A stretch of DNA of 64,000 nt from Chitinophagaceae bacterium (GTDB lineage Bacteria > Bacteroidota > Bacteroidia > Chitinophagales > Chitinophagaceae). Shown piece after piece: positions 1 to 8,907 of the stretch (the first letter of the stretch is position 1; each line of letters opens with the position of its first letter). Location of the stretch: contig JAFKGR010000011.1 of the NCBI GenBank assembly GCA_017307735.1, positions 119,494 through 183,493 on the forward strand, given 5' to 3'. The position numbers and the translations under genes were made by a program. Below the pieces are notes generated by a model. That model did no database searches. It saw only the letters and a program-made list of their open reading frames with translations, and was not told where the DNA came from.

Positions 1-648
1 TACCAAAGTCTCAAATACCCTGTTGGCAGATCGCAGTTTCACTTTCTGATTTCGTTTAAACAGCCTGTTGTTGTAATCTTCAAGCCATGACTGATACTTT
101 CCATTCTTCCAATCATCCAGAAAAGAAAGAAAGATGTTTCTTAATTCACCGGCTAAAAGAAGCACATCGAACCTCCGGGAAGTTTCGATAGAAAGAGAAG
201 TTGCCTTTTCATTAGAAAATTTTTTCTGGTTTACGTTCAGCCCGATGCCGGTTACTGCCCACTGCCAGGATGCACCCTGAATGACAGTCTCAATGAGGAT
301 TCCGGCTGCCTTCTTGTCATTAATGATAATATCGTTTGGCCATTTAACAAAAGCTTCGATGTCACAACAATTCCTGATTAACCGGGCAACACTCAGCGAT
401 GCTGCCATAGAAACAAAAAATTTATCGCTCAAGGATGCCCAATTCATTTGTGTTACGATGGAGAACTGCACATTTGCGCCCGGCTCTGTTATCCATGCCC
501 TTCCCCGTCTGCCCTTCCCCTTCGTCTGATCAATGGCAAATACAGTGGTGCTGTGGGTTGCCGATCCCTTTTTTATCAACCCCATGGCATAGTTGTTGGT
601 ACTGTCCACACTATCGAGGATGATTATTTTTTCTGCAGATACAGACAT
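1..648 (-). CDS. birA: Biotin--[acetyl-CoA-carboxylase] ligase, C-terminus cut by window edge
   Basis: Attaches biotin, through biotinyl-AMP, to the carrier lysine of biotin-dependent carboxylases in the cytoplasm. Reading the reverse strand from ATG at 648 gives 216 codons open to the window edge. The ATP/biotin loop GRRGRAW lies near residue 50, and VKWPNDI followed by KKAAGILIE near residues 105-120 is the family signature. There is no N-terminal DNA-binding domain, so this is a monofunctional ligase that should not act as a repressor. Proteins of this type usually run to about 240-250 residues, so some 30 C-terminal residues probably lie outside the window. It is divergent from rsfS, with 137 bp between the start codons. 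Confidence 0.93.
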   Translation of the reverse strand, partial: MSVSAEKIIILDSVDSTNNYAMGLIKKGSATHSTTVFAIDQTKGKGRRGRAWITEPGANVQFSIVTQMNWASLSDKFFVSMAASLSVARLIRNCCDIEAFVKWPNDIIINDKKAAGILIETVIQGASWQWAVTGIGLNVNQKKFSNEKATSLSIETSRRFDVLLLAGELRNIFLSFLDDWKNGKYQSWLEDYNNRLFKRNQKVKLRSANRVFETLV

Positions 649-735
649 AGATAATGGGTTGAAAAAGAAAAATGTACTTTTGATTAAATAGTTGCAAATT
701 TCGACTAAAAAACAAGATACAAATAGATTAAATTC

Positions 736-743
736 TACTTTTG
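736..743 (+). promoter_or_regulatory. -7 promoter element for rsfS
   Basis: TACTTTTG fits the Bacteroidota -7 consensus TAnnTTTG and lies about 43 bp before the rsfS start. A second exact copy lies upstream at 675-682, so there may be two start sites. No clear -33 TTTG is seen at the expected spacing for either. Confidence 0.55.
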
Positions 744-785
744 CGGATTGCAAAAAATGATAATTTGGAATCAAAATAAAACCAT

Positions 786-1199
786 TTGAACAATTTAAAT
801 TTATTAGAAAAAAGACAAAAATCTACCAAACGAATAACCAGGAGCAGTAAATTATTCAAGACCATCCTGCATGCCATTCAGGAAAAAAAAGGAGAAAATG
901 TGGTCAGTCTCGATTTAAAAAAAATTCATGAAGCGGTAACTGATTTTTTTATTATTTGTGAGGCGACAAATCCGGTACAATTAAAATCAATTGCGGATTT
1001 TGTGGAAGAAGAGGTTCAGAAAAAGTGTGGCGAAAAGCCCTTTAAAAGCACCGGGCACCAGGGCGAGCAGTGGATACTGATAGATTACATCAATATCGTG
1101 GTTCATATAATGATGAGCAATTCCCGTAAATTCTATAAACTGGAAGAAATGTGGAGTGATGCAGAAATAAAAGAGCATGATATAAATTCGGGTAAATAA
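786..1199 (+). CDS. rsfS: Ribosomal silencing factor RsfS (Iojap/YbeB)
   Basis: RsfS binds ribosomal protein uL14 on the large subunit and blocks subunit joining, lowering translation when nutrients are short. The 137-residue product has the Iojap fold, including VTDFFIICEATN near residues 52-63 and GEQWILIDYINIVVHIM near residues 93-109, matching the usual 'W.liDyg.vvvHif' motif. The start is TTG at 786: the frame is closed by TAA at 777-779 and there is no ATG in frame at the N-terminus. It lies 75 bp upstream of ftsH on the same strand and may be cotranscribed with it, an arrangement I recognise from other Bacteroidota. Confidence 0.93.
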   Translation: MNNLNLLEKRQKSTKRITRSSKLFKTILHAIQEKKGENVVSLDLKKIHEAVTDFFIICEATNPVQLKSIADFVEEEVQKKCGEKPFKSTGHQGEQWILIDYINIVVHIMMSNSRKFYKLEEMWSDAEIKEHDINSGK

Positions 1200-1274
1200 A
1201 CAATCATAAACAGAACTTTTAATTTAAACAGTCCTGAAAATAACAATCAGGAAAAAAATTTGCGATAGCAAAGA

Positions 1275-3359
1275 ATGGCAACAGAACAACCAAAAAGAAA
1301 ATATACGCGAGGGCCTGGCAACAACATGCCGCCTCCATCTGATAATGGAAGGGACAACGATCCCAGGAAGAAACCCAAACTCAGTATTTATTGGGTTTAC
1401 GGAATTTTATTTGCCGTAATCATCGGTTATAACATCATGTCTCATTCGGGAACAAACGGGATCGAAATTGAAGACACCCAGTTTTTCCAAATGCTGAAAC
1501 AGGGGGATGTTGACCAGATAAAAATTGTCGGCAACAGGAAGCTGGTTCGTGTAACCATCGATGCAAATGCGCTCAAGAAAGATTCCGCTAATTTCTACAA
1601 ACAGATGTTTGGAAAGGATTATCAGGCTGCCTTAACAATCGCCGGCGAACCACAGGCATTCTTCACCATTGTGAAAGATGATGTATTTGCCAATCATTTG
1701 TACCAGTATTATAAAGATCACCCTGAGGTAAAACGGATACCGATGAAAGCAGGCGATGAAGGCGAAGTATTCGGACAAATCGTAAGTACGCTTTTACCAA
1801 TCCTTCTGATCGCGCTGGTATTCATCATGATGATGCGAAAAGTAGGTGGCGGAGGAGCAGCCGGAGGACCGGGAGGAATTTTCAATATCGGAAAAAGTAA
1901 GGCAACCCTTTTTGAAAAAGGGACAAAAGTGAATATCAACTTCTCAGATGTAGCAGGACTTGATGAAGCCAAAGTGGAAGTCATGGAAATTGTGGACTTC
2001 CTTAAAAATCCAAAAAAATATACCTCTCTGGGTGGTAAAATTCCAAAAGGGGCTTTGCTCGTAGGCCCTCCGGGAACGGGGAAAACCTTACTCGCCAAAG
2101 CCGTAGCCGGTGAAGCACAGGTACCTTTCTTCAGCCTGAGCGGAAGTGATTTTGTGGAAATGTTTGTAGGAGTGGGCGCAAGCCGTGTACGCGACCTTTT
2201 CAAACAAGCACGGGAAAAAGCGCCTTGTATCATATTCATTGATGAAATAGATGCCATCGGACGTGCCAGAGGAAAGAATATGATGATGAGCAACGATGAA
2301 AGGGAAAACACCCTCAATCAATTGCTGGTTGAAATGGACGGATTCGGAACTGATCTCGGCATCATAATCCTGGCAGCTACCAACCGGCCTGATGTACTGG
2401 ATAGCGCACTTCTGAGACCGGGCCGTTTTGACAGACAGATTTCTATTGACCGTCCGGACCTGGTTGGAAGGGAAGCTATCTTTAAAGTCCACTTAAAACC
2501 CATTAAAGTAAGCCAGACACTGGATACTCATAAACTTGCCGAACAAACTCCAGGATTTGCAGGAGCCGACATAGCCAACGTGTGCAATGAAGCTGCCCTG
2601 ATTGCTGCAAGAAATAACAAGTCGGCTGTGGATATGAAGGATTTTCAGGATGCAATTGACCGTGTCATTGGGGGGTTGGAAAAGAAAAATAAAATCATCC
2701 TTCCTGAAGAAAAACAAATCATCGCTTATCACGAAGCTGGCCATGCCATCTGCGGATGGTTTTTGGAACATGCATACCCGTTATTAAAAGTTACCATTGT
2801 TCCCCGTGGTACGGCGGCTCTCGGTTATGCCCAATACACACCCAAAGAACAATACCTGTACAACACAGACCAGTTGATGGATCAGATTTGTATGTCATTG
2901 GGTGGCCGTGCTTCCGAACAGATTTTTTTCGGAAAAATCAGTACCGGAGCAAGCAACGACCTTCAGCAGGTTACAAAAATGGCCTATAGCATGGTTACCG
3001 TTTATGGGATGAATCCCAAAGTAGGAAACGTAAGTTATTATGACCCTCAGCAGGAAAATACATTCGTAAAACCATTTAGTGAGGAAACCGGGAAACTGAT
3101 TGATGAGGAAGTCCGCAAACTTGTGGATGGTGCATACGGGCGTACCAAAGATCTGCTCACAGAACGCAGAAAGGAAGTGGAAATTCTGGCTCAGGCATTA
3201 TTGAAACGTGAAGTATTGTTCCAAAGCGACGTGGAAGAATTGATTGGAAAACGGCCGTGGGAAGATAAGAAAGCATTGGATTTTATTGACAATCCCAAAG
3301 AAGGAGTGGTAAATAATCCGTTGCCGGGCAGCCACGAAATAGAGGAATCAGGAATCTGA
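1275..3359 (+). CDS. ftsH: ATP-dependent zinc metalloprotease FtsH
   Basis: Membrane-anchored AAA+ protease that extracts and degrades membrane proteins and short-lived cytosolic proteins. The 694 residues comprise an N-terminal transmembrane segment (about residues 37-55), a periplasmic domain, a second membrane segment (about 170-188), the AAA+ module with Walker A GPPGTGKT at residues 264-271, Walker [12 protein letters not shown], the [22 protein letters not shown], and the peptidase domain with the zinc motif HEAGH at residues 486-490. All catalytic parts are intact and the length is normal. The tail after residue 660 is acidic and low in complexity. A hairpin terminator follows the stop. 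Confidence 0.98.
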   Translation: MATEQPKRKYTRGPGNNMPPPSDNGRDNDPRKKPKLSIYWVYGILFAVIIGYNIMSHSGTNGIEIEDTQFFQMLKQGDVDQIKIVGNRKLVRVTIDANALKKDSANFYKQMFGKDYQAALTIAGEPQAFFTIVKDDVFANHLYQYYKDHPEVKRIPMKAGDEGEVFGQIVSTLLPILLIALVFIMMMRKVGGGGAAGGPGGIFNIGKSKATLFEKGTKVNINFSDVAGLDEAKVEVMEIVDFLKNPKKYTSLGGKIPKGALLVGPPGTGKTLLAKAVAGEAQVPFFSLSGSDFVEMFVGVGASRVRDLFKQAREKAPCIIFIDEIDAIGRARGKNMMMSNDERENTLNQLLVEMDGFGTDLGIIILAATNRPDVLDSALLRPGRFDRQISIDRPDLVGREAIFKVHLKPIKVSQTLDTHKLAEQTPGFAGADIANVCNEAALIAARNNKSAVDMKDFQDAIDRVIGGLEKKNKIILPEEKQIIAYHEAGHAICGWFLEHAYPLLKVTIVPRGTAALGYAQYTPKEQYLYNTDQLMDQICMSLGGRASEQIFFGKISTGASNDLQQVTKMAYSMVTVYGMNPKVGNVSYYDPQQENTFVKPFSEETGKLIDEEVRKLVDGAYGRTKDLLTERRKEVEILAQALLKREVLFQSDVEELIGKRPWEDKKALDFIDNPKEGVVNNPLPGSHEIEESGI

Positions 3360-3386
3360 AATTAAAGAACCAAAAGAATAATCATG

Positions 3387-3417
3387 AGAGGCGGATTGAA
3401 GGTATCCACCTCTTTTT
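3387..3417 (+). terminator. Rho-independent terminator after ftsH
   Basis: Arms AGAGGCGG (3387-3394) and CCACCTCT (3406-3413) pair with one mismatch around an 11-nt loop and are followed by a T run. The T run is only on the + strand side, so it mainly serves ftsH; the ATPase gene converges from the other side. Confidence 0.75.
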
Positions 3418-3431
3418 GTTTTATGGCCATT

Positions 3432-5972
3432 TTAAACCCCTGCCTGAAATTCTGAAGGTTCGCTTTCCTCGTCAGATTTTTTCCTGTTAAAAAGTTTGTA
3501 CACCTCAAACCATACAACCGAAACAATTCCTGTGATAAAAACCATTCCAAATTCATTCAGGGAAAGTTGGGTTACTGAAAAGAAAGAAGCAAATCTGTTT
3601 TCAAAAAGAATCAGCATCAGCAACAGGAATGTGAGTGATGTGATACCAAAAAGAAGAGGGTTTCTTTTTGTAAAACTTTCCAGAATGCCTGAGTAAAAAG
3701 ACCGGTTTTCAAAACTCAAAACAATATTGGCGATGATCAAAGTACTGAACACCATCGCCCGTGTCTTTTCTTCATTACCGCCATTTGCAACGCTCCATTG
3801 GTAAATAAACAACACCCCCGCTGTAATGGCCAATCCCTGGATAATACTTATCGTGAGTTCTCTCCAGTTTAAAAATGTATTTGTCAAAGCCCTCGGACCT
3901 CTTTTCATAGCATTTTTCTCAATAGGTTCATTTTCATACACAATAGAACATGTTGGGCCCATCACCAATTCAAGAAAGATAACATGTACCGGAGAAAAAA
4001 TCTGAGGGTAAACCCAACCCAGAAACAGAGGCAGTGAAACAGCAAGAATAATCGGGATGTGTATGGAAATAATATACTGAATGGCTTTTTTAATATTGGC
4101 ATAAATCCTCCGGCCTGCTTCAATTCCGGTTACCAGTTTGCCAAGGTCATCATTGGTTATTACCAGTGAGGCCGCCGCTTTCGCAATTTCTGTCCCTTTG
4201 TGGCCCATGGCAACACCGATGTGGGCTGCTTTCAGGGCAGGTGCATCGTTCACGCCATCTCCGAGCATGGCCACTATTTCTCCTTTTCTTTTTAGTGTAT
4301 TCACAACTGTTAGCTTAGCCTCCGGAAACATTCGTGTAAACAGTGTTGTTTTTTCTACAGCATCATCCAATTCATTTTGAGAATAATTCAGAATATCATT
4401 TCCTTCCAGGCAATCCGAAGCATTGATTATTCCTGCCTGACGTGCAATGGCACGGGTTGTATCTGAATTATCACCCGTAATAATCTTCACCTTAATCCCG
4501 GCTTCATAAATACGCTGAAAGACCTCTTGAATACCCGCTTTGGGCGGATCATAAAAAGCAACAAGTCCCAAAAATCCGAATTTGAAATCCTGTTGTTTTT
4601 CAGGAAAATCATTTCCCTCAAAAACAGCTTTTGCAACGCCAAGAATACGCAGCCCTTCTTTTCCAAAATCTTTTACCTGGTCTCTGATCACTTCTTTTTT
4701 CTCATCGGTCAGATCACAAACGCTGAGAATAGATTCAGGCGCACCTTTGGCGGCAATGATTCTTTCGCCTTCACCATTTTCAAACAGATGGGTCATCATT
4801 GGCGGTTTGCCATCCAGCGGATATTCGTGAATCATACGAAAATCTGTGCGGGCATCTTTTCCCTGTGTTTGCTCATATAAATTGTGAAGCGTTTTCTCCA
4901 TCGGGTCAAACGGAACCGGCTCACTTGACCACATGGCATATTCAATTAATGTTGAAAGATGTGGTTCGCCAAAACTATTCGCATCATAGGATTGCAGCGT
5001 GGAAAAATCGTAGAGGTATTTTAACTGCATGGAATTTTCAGTAATGGTTCCGGTCTTGTCGGCGCAGATTACGGTTGTGCTTCCGAGAGTTTCCACGATG
5101 GAGCTGCGTTTGATGATAATACCCTCCTTCATCAGCTTCCAGGCGCCCAATGCCATAAATGTGGTGAACGCTACCGGGATTTCTTCAGGAAGTACAGACA
5201 TAGCCAGAGTAAGCCCGTTGAGAAGGCTTTTAAAAAAATCCCTTGTATCAATAAAGCGAACGATACAAACCAGTACAAAAACGGCAACACCAATTACCGC
5301 CATTCCCCTCACAAATTTTCTGATTTGAGTTTGCAGTGGAGAACTTTCTTCTTTAATGGTTGTTACAGACTCCCCGATTTTTCCCATCCGGGTTTCTTTA
5401 CCAATTTTTTCAACTTCAAAAACTGCTAACCCTGAAACGGTAATGGTACCACTATACACCTTGTTATTTTCTGAATCCTTGTCTTTAAATACTGAAAAGC
5501 TTTCTCCCGTCAGCGATGCTTCATTCACTGCAAAATCATTACTATGTACAATCCGGCCGTCAGCATTGACCATTTTCCCTTCTTCCGTGATGCACAGATC
5601 ACCAACCGCAATTTCCTGCGTTGGAATCTTTATGATTTTTGAATCTCTGATTACTGTACTCAGCGGTTCATTTAATTTTTCAATTTCCTTCAACGCCTCT
5701 CTGCTTCGGTTATCCTGATAAAAGGAAATGAGTGATACGGCAACTGTAGCAGCAAACATGAATACAGCATCTCCATAATTTCCGATTACCAGGTAAATAA
5801 TTGAAACCACAATGAGCAAAATGAGCATTGGCTCTTTGACAATATCAATTAATAATGTAAGCCAGGTACTTCTTCCATAAGTTCCCATCCGGTTAAATCC
5901 ATATTTTTCTCTTGACTGATTAAGCGCTTCTTCATTTAAACCTTTGAGATATGATGGAATGTTAGGATTCAT
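3432..5972 (-). CDS. Cation-transporting P-type ATPase (P2-like) with unusual M6
   Basis: ATP-driven cation pump in the inner membrane. The 846 residues show the P-type layout: N-terminal domain, actuator motif TGES at residues 155-158, M4 motif PEEIP at 262-266, phosphorylation site DKTGT with Asp305, ITGDN near 499, GDGVNDAP near 571-578, and six C-terminal membrane segments. The overall plan resembles the SERCA/PMA branch (P2), not the heavy-metal branch, as there is no N-terminal CxxC domain. In M6 the sequence reads ELVMGPTCS (668-676). Gly672 sits where Ca, Na/K and H pumps carry a cation-binding Asp, so the ion carried cannot be assigned. An exported esterase gene lies 154 bp upstream on the same strand. 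Confidence 0.93.
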   Translation of the reverse strand: MNPNIPSYLKGLNEEALNQSREKYGFNRMGTYGRSTWLTLLIDIVKEPMLILLIVVSIIYLVIGNYGDAVFMFAATVAVSLISFYQDNRSREALKEIEKLNEPLSTVIRDSKIIKIPTQEIAVGDLCITEEGKMVNADGRIVHSNDFAVNEASLTGESFSVFKDKDSENNKVYSGTITVSGLAVFEVEKIGKETRMGKIGESVTTIKEESSPLQTQIRKFVRGMAVIGVAVFVLVCIVRFIDTRDFFKSLLNGLTLAMSVLPEEIPVAFTTFMALGAWKLMKEGIIIKRSSIVETLGSTTVICADKTGTITENSMQLKYLYDFSTLQSYDANSFGEPHLSTLIEYAMWSSEPVPFDPMEKTLHNLYEQTQGKDARTDFRMIHEYPLDGKPPMMTHLFENGEGERIIAAKGAPESILSVCDLTDEKKEVIRDQVKDFGKEGLRILGVAKAVFEGNDFPEKQQDFKFGFLGLVAFYDPPKAGIQEVFQRIYEAGIKVKIITGDNSDTTRAIARQAGIINASDCLEGNDILNYSQNELDDAVEKTTLFTRMFPEAKLTVVNTLKRKGEIVAMLGDGVNDAPALKAAHIGVAMGHKGTEIAKAAASLVITNDDLGKLVTGIEAGRRIYANIKKAIQYIISIHIPIILAVSLPLFLGWVYPQIFSPVHVIFLELVMGPTCSIVYENEPIEKNAMKRGPRALTNTFLNWRELTISIIQGLAITAGVLFIYQWSVANGGNEEKTRAMVFSTLIIANIVLSFENRSFYSGILESFTKRNPLLFGITSLTFLLLMLILFENRFASFFSVTQLSLNEFGMVFITGIVSVVWFEVYKLFNRKKSDEESEPSEFQAGV

Positions 5973-6126
5973 GTTTTATAAAAGTAAGGTGTCTGTTGAG
6001 GAGAATTTATTTTTTGATTTACTTTTTTCAATTACTCTTTCTTAAGATTTTGCAGTCGTGAGGTTTGAAATCACCAAATTGTCAAATCTAATTCTTTGAA
6101 AAGTAGTTGCATCTTTCCCTGGTGGT

Positions 6127-7065
6127 TTATTCCCTTTTTGATTTTTTGGGAAAAACGTCATTAAAGTTGAGCGAAGAATTTTTTCTTGCATCATCCCTGA
6201 TCATCGTTTCTTCAGACAATGGCCTTTTTTCCAGAATCCATTCCCGCAAAAAATCATGTATTTCCGGGAGGTATTCAGTCATCGGAAAAGAAGCTGCATC
6301 ATGACCTATTCCGTCAAGGACGATGAAATAATAAGGTTCGTCTTTTTTCCTGTATTCTTTAATAACCATGGAAGATCCATACATTCCTGTTCCAAAAAGA
6401 GCAATTTTTTTGAATGGTACCACATCGTCTTTATTCCCATGAAAAAGCAAAACCGGATCCGGCTTTTCCTTATATTTTGGCCTGCCGTGGTTGCTGTAAA
6501 CCGCACCTGCAAAGGAAATAATCCCTGCATATTGAAAAGAGGGTGGAAGGATTGCTTTGTCTCTGAAATTTCTTTTTCTGAAATCGGCAGTCAATACGGT
6601 AATTGCTCCCGAACTTGAACCACTACCTAAAATCCTGGTTGTATCTATGTGCAATGAATCTGCATGATGCAATAAAAATCCGGTGGCAGTATAAAAATCT
6701 TCGACAGCCATGTTGATGGCGTTAACCAAAGTTTTACGGTTGAAAAGAGACGGCGGTTTGGTGGCATTTTTCATCCCAAGCCTGTAATCGATTGAAGCAA
6801 CCATAAATCCGCTATCAGCAAGGGATTTGAAATAATCATGGTATTCACCTGCATCTCTGCTCCCGGTATAGAATGCTCCGCCAAAAACAAAAATGATACA
6901 TGGGTTTTTTTCTTGGGGATCGGAGGGCTGATATATATCCATTTTCAATTCCTGCGTATCCCGTATTGCATATACAAGAGTCGATTTTTGTGCATTTGCC
7001 TGATGGCTAAACAAAAGAAACAAAATCAATGTTCCGGTCAGAGGTATCTTTCCTGAAAATTTCAT
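6127..7065 (-). CDS. Exported alpha/beta hydrolase (carboxylesterase-like)
   Basis: Probable secreted or periplasmic esterase. The 312 residues begin with a Sec signal peptide (MKFSGKIPLTGTLILFLLF, cleavage after QANA). The mature part has an oxyanion-hole strand IIFVFGGAFYTGS, a nucleophile elbow GSGSSSGA near residue 150, an acid in HGNKDDVVPF and a histidine in DGIGHDAAS, so the Ser-Asp-His triad is complete. The usual HGGG of hormone-sensitive-lipase-like enzymes is FGGA here. This fits the exported BD-FAE-like/carboxylesterase group common in Bacteroidota. Substrate unknown. The tail after residue 285 is charged and probably disordered. Confidence 0.85.
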   Translation of the reverse strand: MKFSGKIPLTGTLILFLLFSHQANAQKSTLVYAIRDTQELKMDIYQPSDPQEKNPCIIFVFGGAFYTGSRDAGEYHDYFKSLADSGFMVASIDYRLGMKNATKPPSLFNRKTLVNAINMAVEDFYTATGFLLHHADSLHIDTTRILGSGSSSGAITVLTADFRKRNFRDKAILPPSFQYAGIISFAGAVYSNHGRPKYKEKPDPVLLFHGNKDDVVPFKKIALFGTGMYGSSMVIKEYRKKDEPYYFIVLDGIGHDAASFPMTEYLPEIHDFLREWILEKRPLSEETMIRDDARKNSSLNFNDVFPKKSKRE

Positions 7066-7160
7066 CGGCCAAATTACTTCTGAATAATGAGTTTTATCTT
7101 ACCGGGTGATTTAAAAAATCCGTGATTTTACCTGATTGAAAAATTGTACCCGGAGTGAAA

Positions 7161-8795
7161 TTAATTATTACTGTCAAATACTTTTTCTCCGTTTACAAAA
7201 GTCATCAATACTTTAGTAGCGAGGATATCCTTTTCCGGCGCTTTCATTAAATCACGATCGAGGATAACAAAATCAGCAAATTTTCCTTTTTCAATACTAC
7301 CTTTTTCGTTTTCTTCAAAATTGCTTTTGGCAACCCAGATTGTCAATCCGCGAAGGGCTTCTTCCCGGGTCAATGCATTTTCCATTTGAAACCCACCGGG
7401 CGGCCAGCCTTTTGCATCCTGACGGAATACTGCGGCATAAAAGGTTTTTATGGGAGAAATATCTTCAACAGGAAAATCCGTGCCCAATGGAATCCATCCG
7501 TTTTGTTCAAGCAATTGTTTATTGGCATAAGCCCCTTTGAGCCGTTCTTTTCCCAACCTGTCGCCAGCCCAATACATATCTGAGGTGGCGTGTGTCGGTT
7601 GCACAGAAGGGATAATACTGTTATCCCCAAACAGGTGAAAATCATTTTGATTGATCACCTGCGAATGTTCTATCCGCCACCGGCGATCATTTTTTCCTTT
7701 CAGGTATTTCGCATAAACATGCAACATCATTCTGTTGGCCGAATCTCCGATGGCATGTGTACACATCTGAAAACCGTGTTCATAAACAAGCTTTGCTGCA
7801 GAGTCAAAGTGTGACTGAGGCCTTAGAAGAAAACCATACCAACCCGGTTTATCGGAATAAGGCTGAAGTAAACATGCACCGCGGGAACCCAAAGCGCCAT
7901 CAGCAAAAAATTTAAACGCATTTACGTGAAGCCGGTCTGTTTTTATTTTACCATGGGTGAATGCCCAGTCAAAATTGTCTTTGGAATCGCTCAACATGAT
8001 AAACAATTTCATTTTTAATTTTCCGGCTTTTTGAAGAGAGTCAGCCAGAAGGGCAATTTTGTAATCCAATCCGCAATCTTCGACGGTGGTAAGCCCTGCG
8101 GCGAAACAATTTTTTTGGGCGTCAACCAATGCATCGGTTAATTGGGCGGCCGTTGGAGCAGGTATTTTTGAGTAAACAAGATCGGTTGCATTATCAACGA
8201 GCACGCCGGTTAGTTTTCCATTCTCAGTTACAATCTCTCCCCCGGATATTTTATCTCCCGGCCTGATCCCCGCGATACTCAAAGCTTTATCATTCGCAAT
8301 GACTGCATGACCGTCAATTCTTGTAAGCACGACCGGGCGGTCAGGAAAAAGTTGATTCAATTTTTCATTGGTCGGAAAATTTTTGACAGGCCAGTCATTC
8401 TGGTCCCATCCGTTTCCCTGAATCCATTCTTCTTTGTTCCGATCTGCAAAATCCTTTGTCCTATTTACCACATCATCCCAACTGACTGTTCCCACCAGAT
8501 TAACCTGATTCAGAAACTGGCCATATTGCAAAAAGTGAGAGTGTGCATCCATCAAACCGGGATACACAAATTTTCCCTGTGCATCAATATTCTCTTTTGC
8601 ATCATATTTATTTTGCAAATCAGCGGTTGTACCTGCTTCCAAAATTTTTCCCTTATCAACGGCAAAAGCCTGAGCTGTTTTGAAACTGCTATCTACCGTA
8701 TATACCGTACTGTTATACACAAGTAAATCAATTTTCTTTTTGGTATTGCATGAGGCTAAAAGACAAATTGAAATCATAAGAAAAACAATTCTCAT
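7161..8795 (-). CDS. Amidohydrolase family 3 lipoprotein (YtcJ/NfdA-like)
   Basis: Metal-dependent hydrolase of the amidohydrolase superfamily, Amidohydro_3 branch; members act on N-substituted formamides or other amides, but the true substrate is unknown. The 544 residues start with a lipoprotein signal ending in the lipobox LASC (Cys16), so it is anchored to a membrane outside the cytoplasm. Family features are the first metal-binding strand GLMDAHSHFLQYG, the long WIQGNGWDQNDWP segment typical of YtcJ, CTHAIGDSANRM, RIEHSQ and the closing LGTDFPVEDISP. The C-terminal ADFVILDRDLM belongs to the small beta-sandwich. It is divergent from the receptor gene at 8908. Confidence 0.9.
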   Translation of the reverse strand: MRIVFLMISICLLASCNTKKKIDLLVYNSTVYTVDSSFKTAQAFAVDKGKILEAGTTADLQNKYDAKENIDAQGKFVYPGLMDAHSHFLQYGQFLNQVNLVGTVSWDDVVNRTKDFADRNKEEWIQGNGWDQNDWPVKNFPTNEKLNQLFPDRPVVLTRIDGHAVIANDKALSIAGIRPGDKISGGEIVTENGKLTGVLVDNATDLVYSKIPAPTAAQLTDALVDAQKNCFAAGLTTVEDCGLDYKIALLADSLQKAGKLKMKLFIMLSDSKDNFDWAFTHGKIKTDRLHVNAFKFFADGALGSRGACLLQPYSDKPGWYGFLLRPQSHFDSAAKLVYEHGFQMCTHAIGDSANRMMLHVYAKYLKGKNDRRWRIEHSQVINQNDFHLFGDNSIIPSVQPTHATSDMYWAGDRLGKERLKGAYANKQLLEQNGWIPLGTDFPVEDISPIKTFYAAVFRQDAKGWPPGGFQMENALTREEALRGLTIWVAKSNFEENEKGSIEKGKFADFVILDRDLMKAPEKDILATKVLMTFVNGEKVFDSNN

Positions 8796-8867
8796 AAGAA
8801 TAAGGTTTTAAAAATTGAAAGGTACTGTGTTTTAAATTTCGAGTCGATTGATATTTTTGCCAATCCC

Positions 8868-8875
8868 TAATTTTG
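8868..8875 (+). promoter_or_regulatory. -7 promoter element for the TonB-dependent receptor
   Basis: TAATTTTG matches TAnnTTTG and lies 32 bp before the start codon of the receptor gene. A TTG at 8848-8850 is 17 bp upstream and may act as the -33 element. Confidence 0.5.
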
Positions 8876-8907
8876 TGCCCCCAAAAATAATTTAACCTTA
8901 AAGATTT

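Noticed and set aside
281..654. Several short forward frames within birA
   Set aside because: They are antisense to a clear biotin ligase and have no family features.
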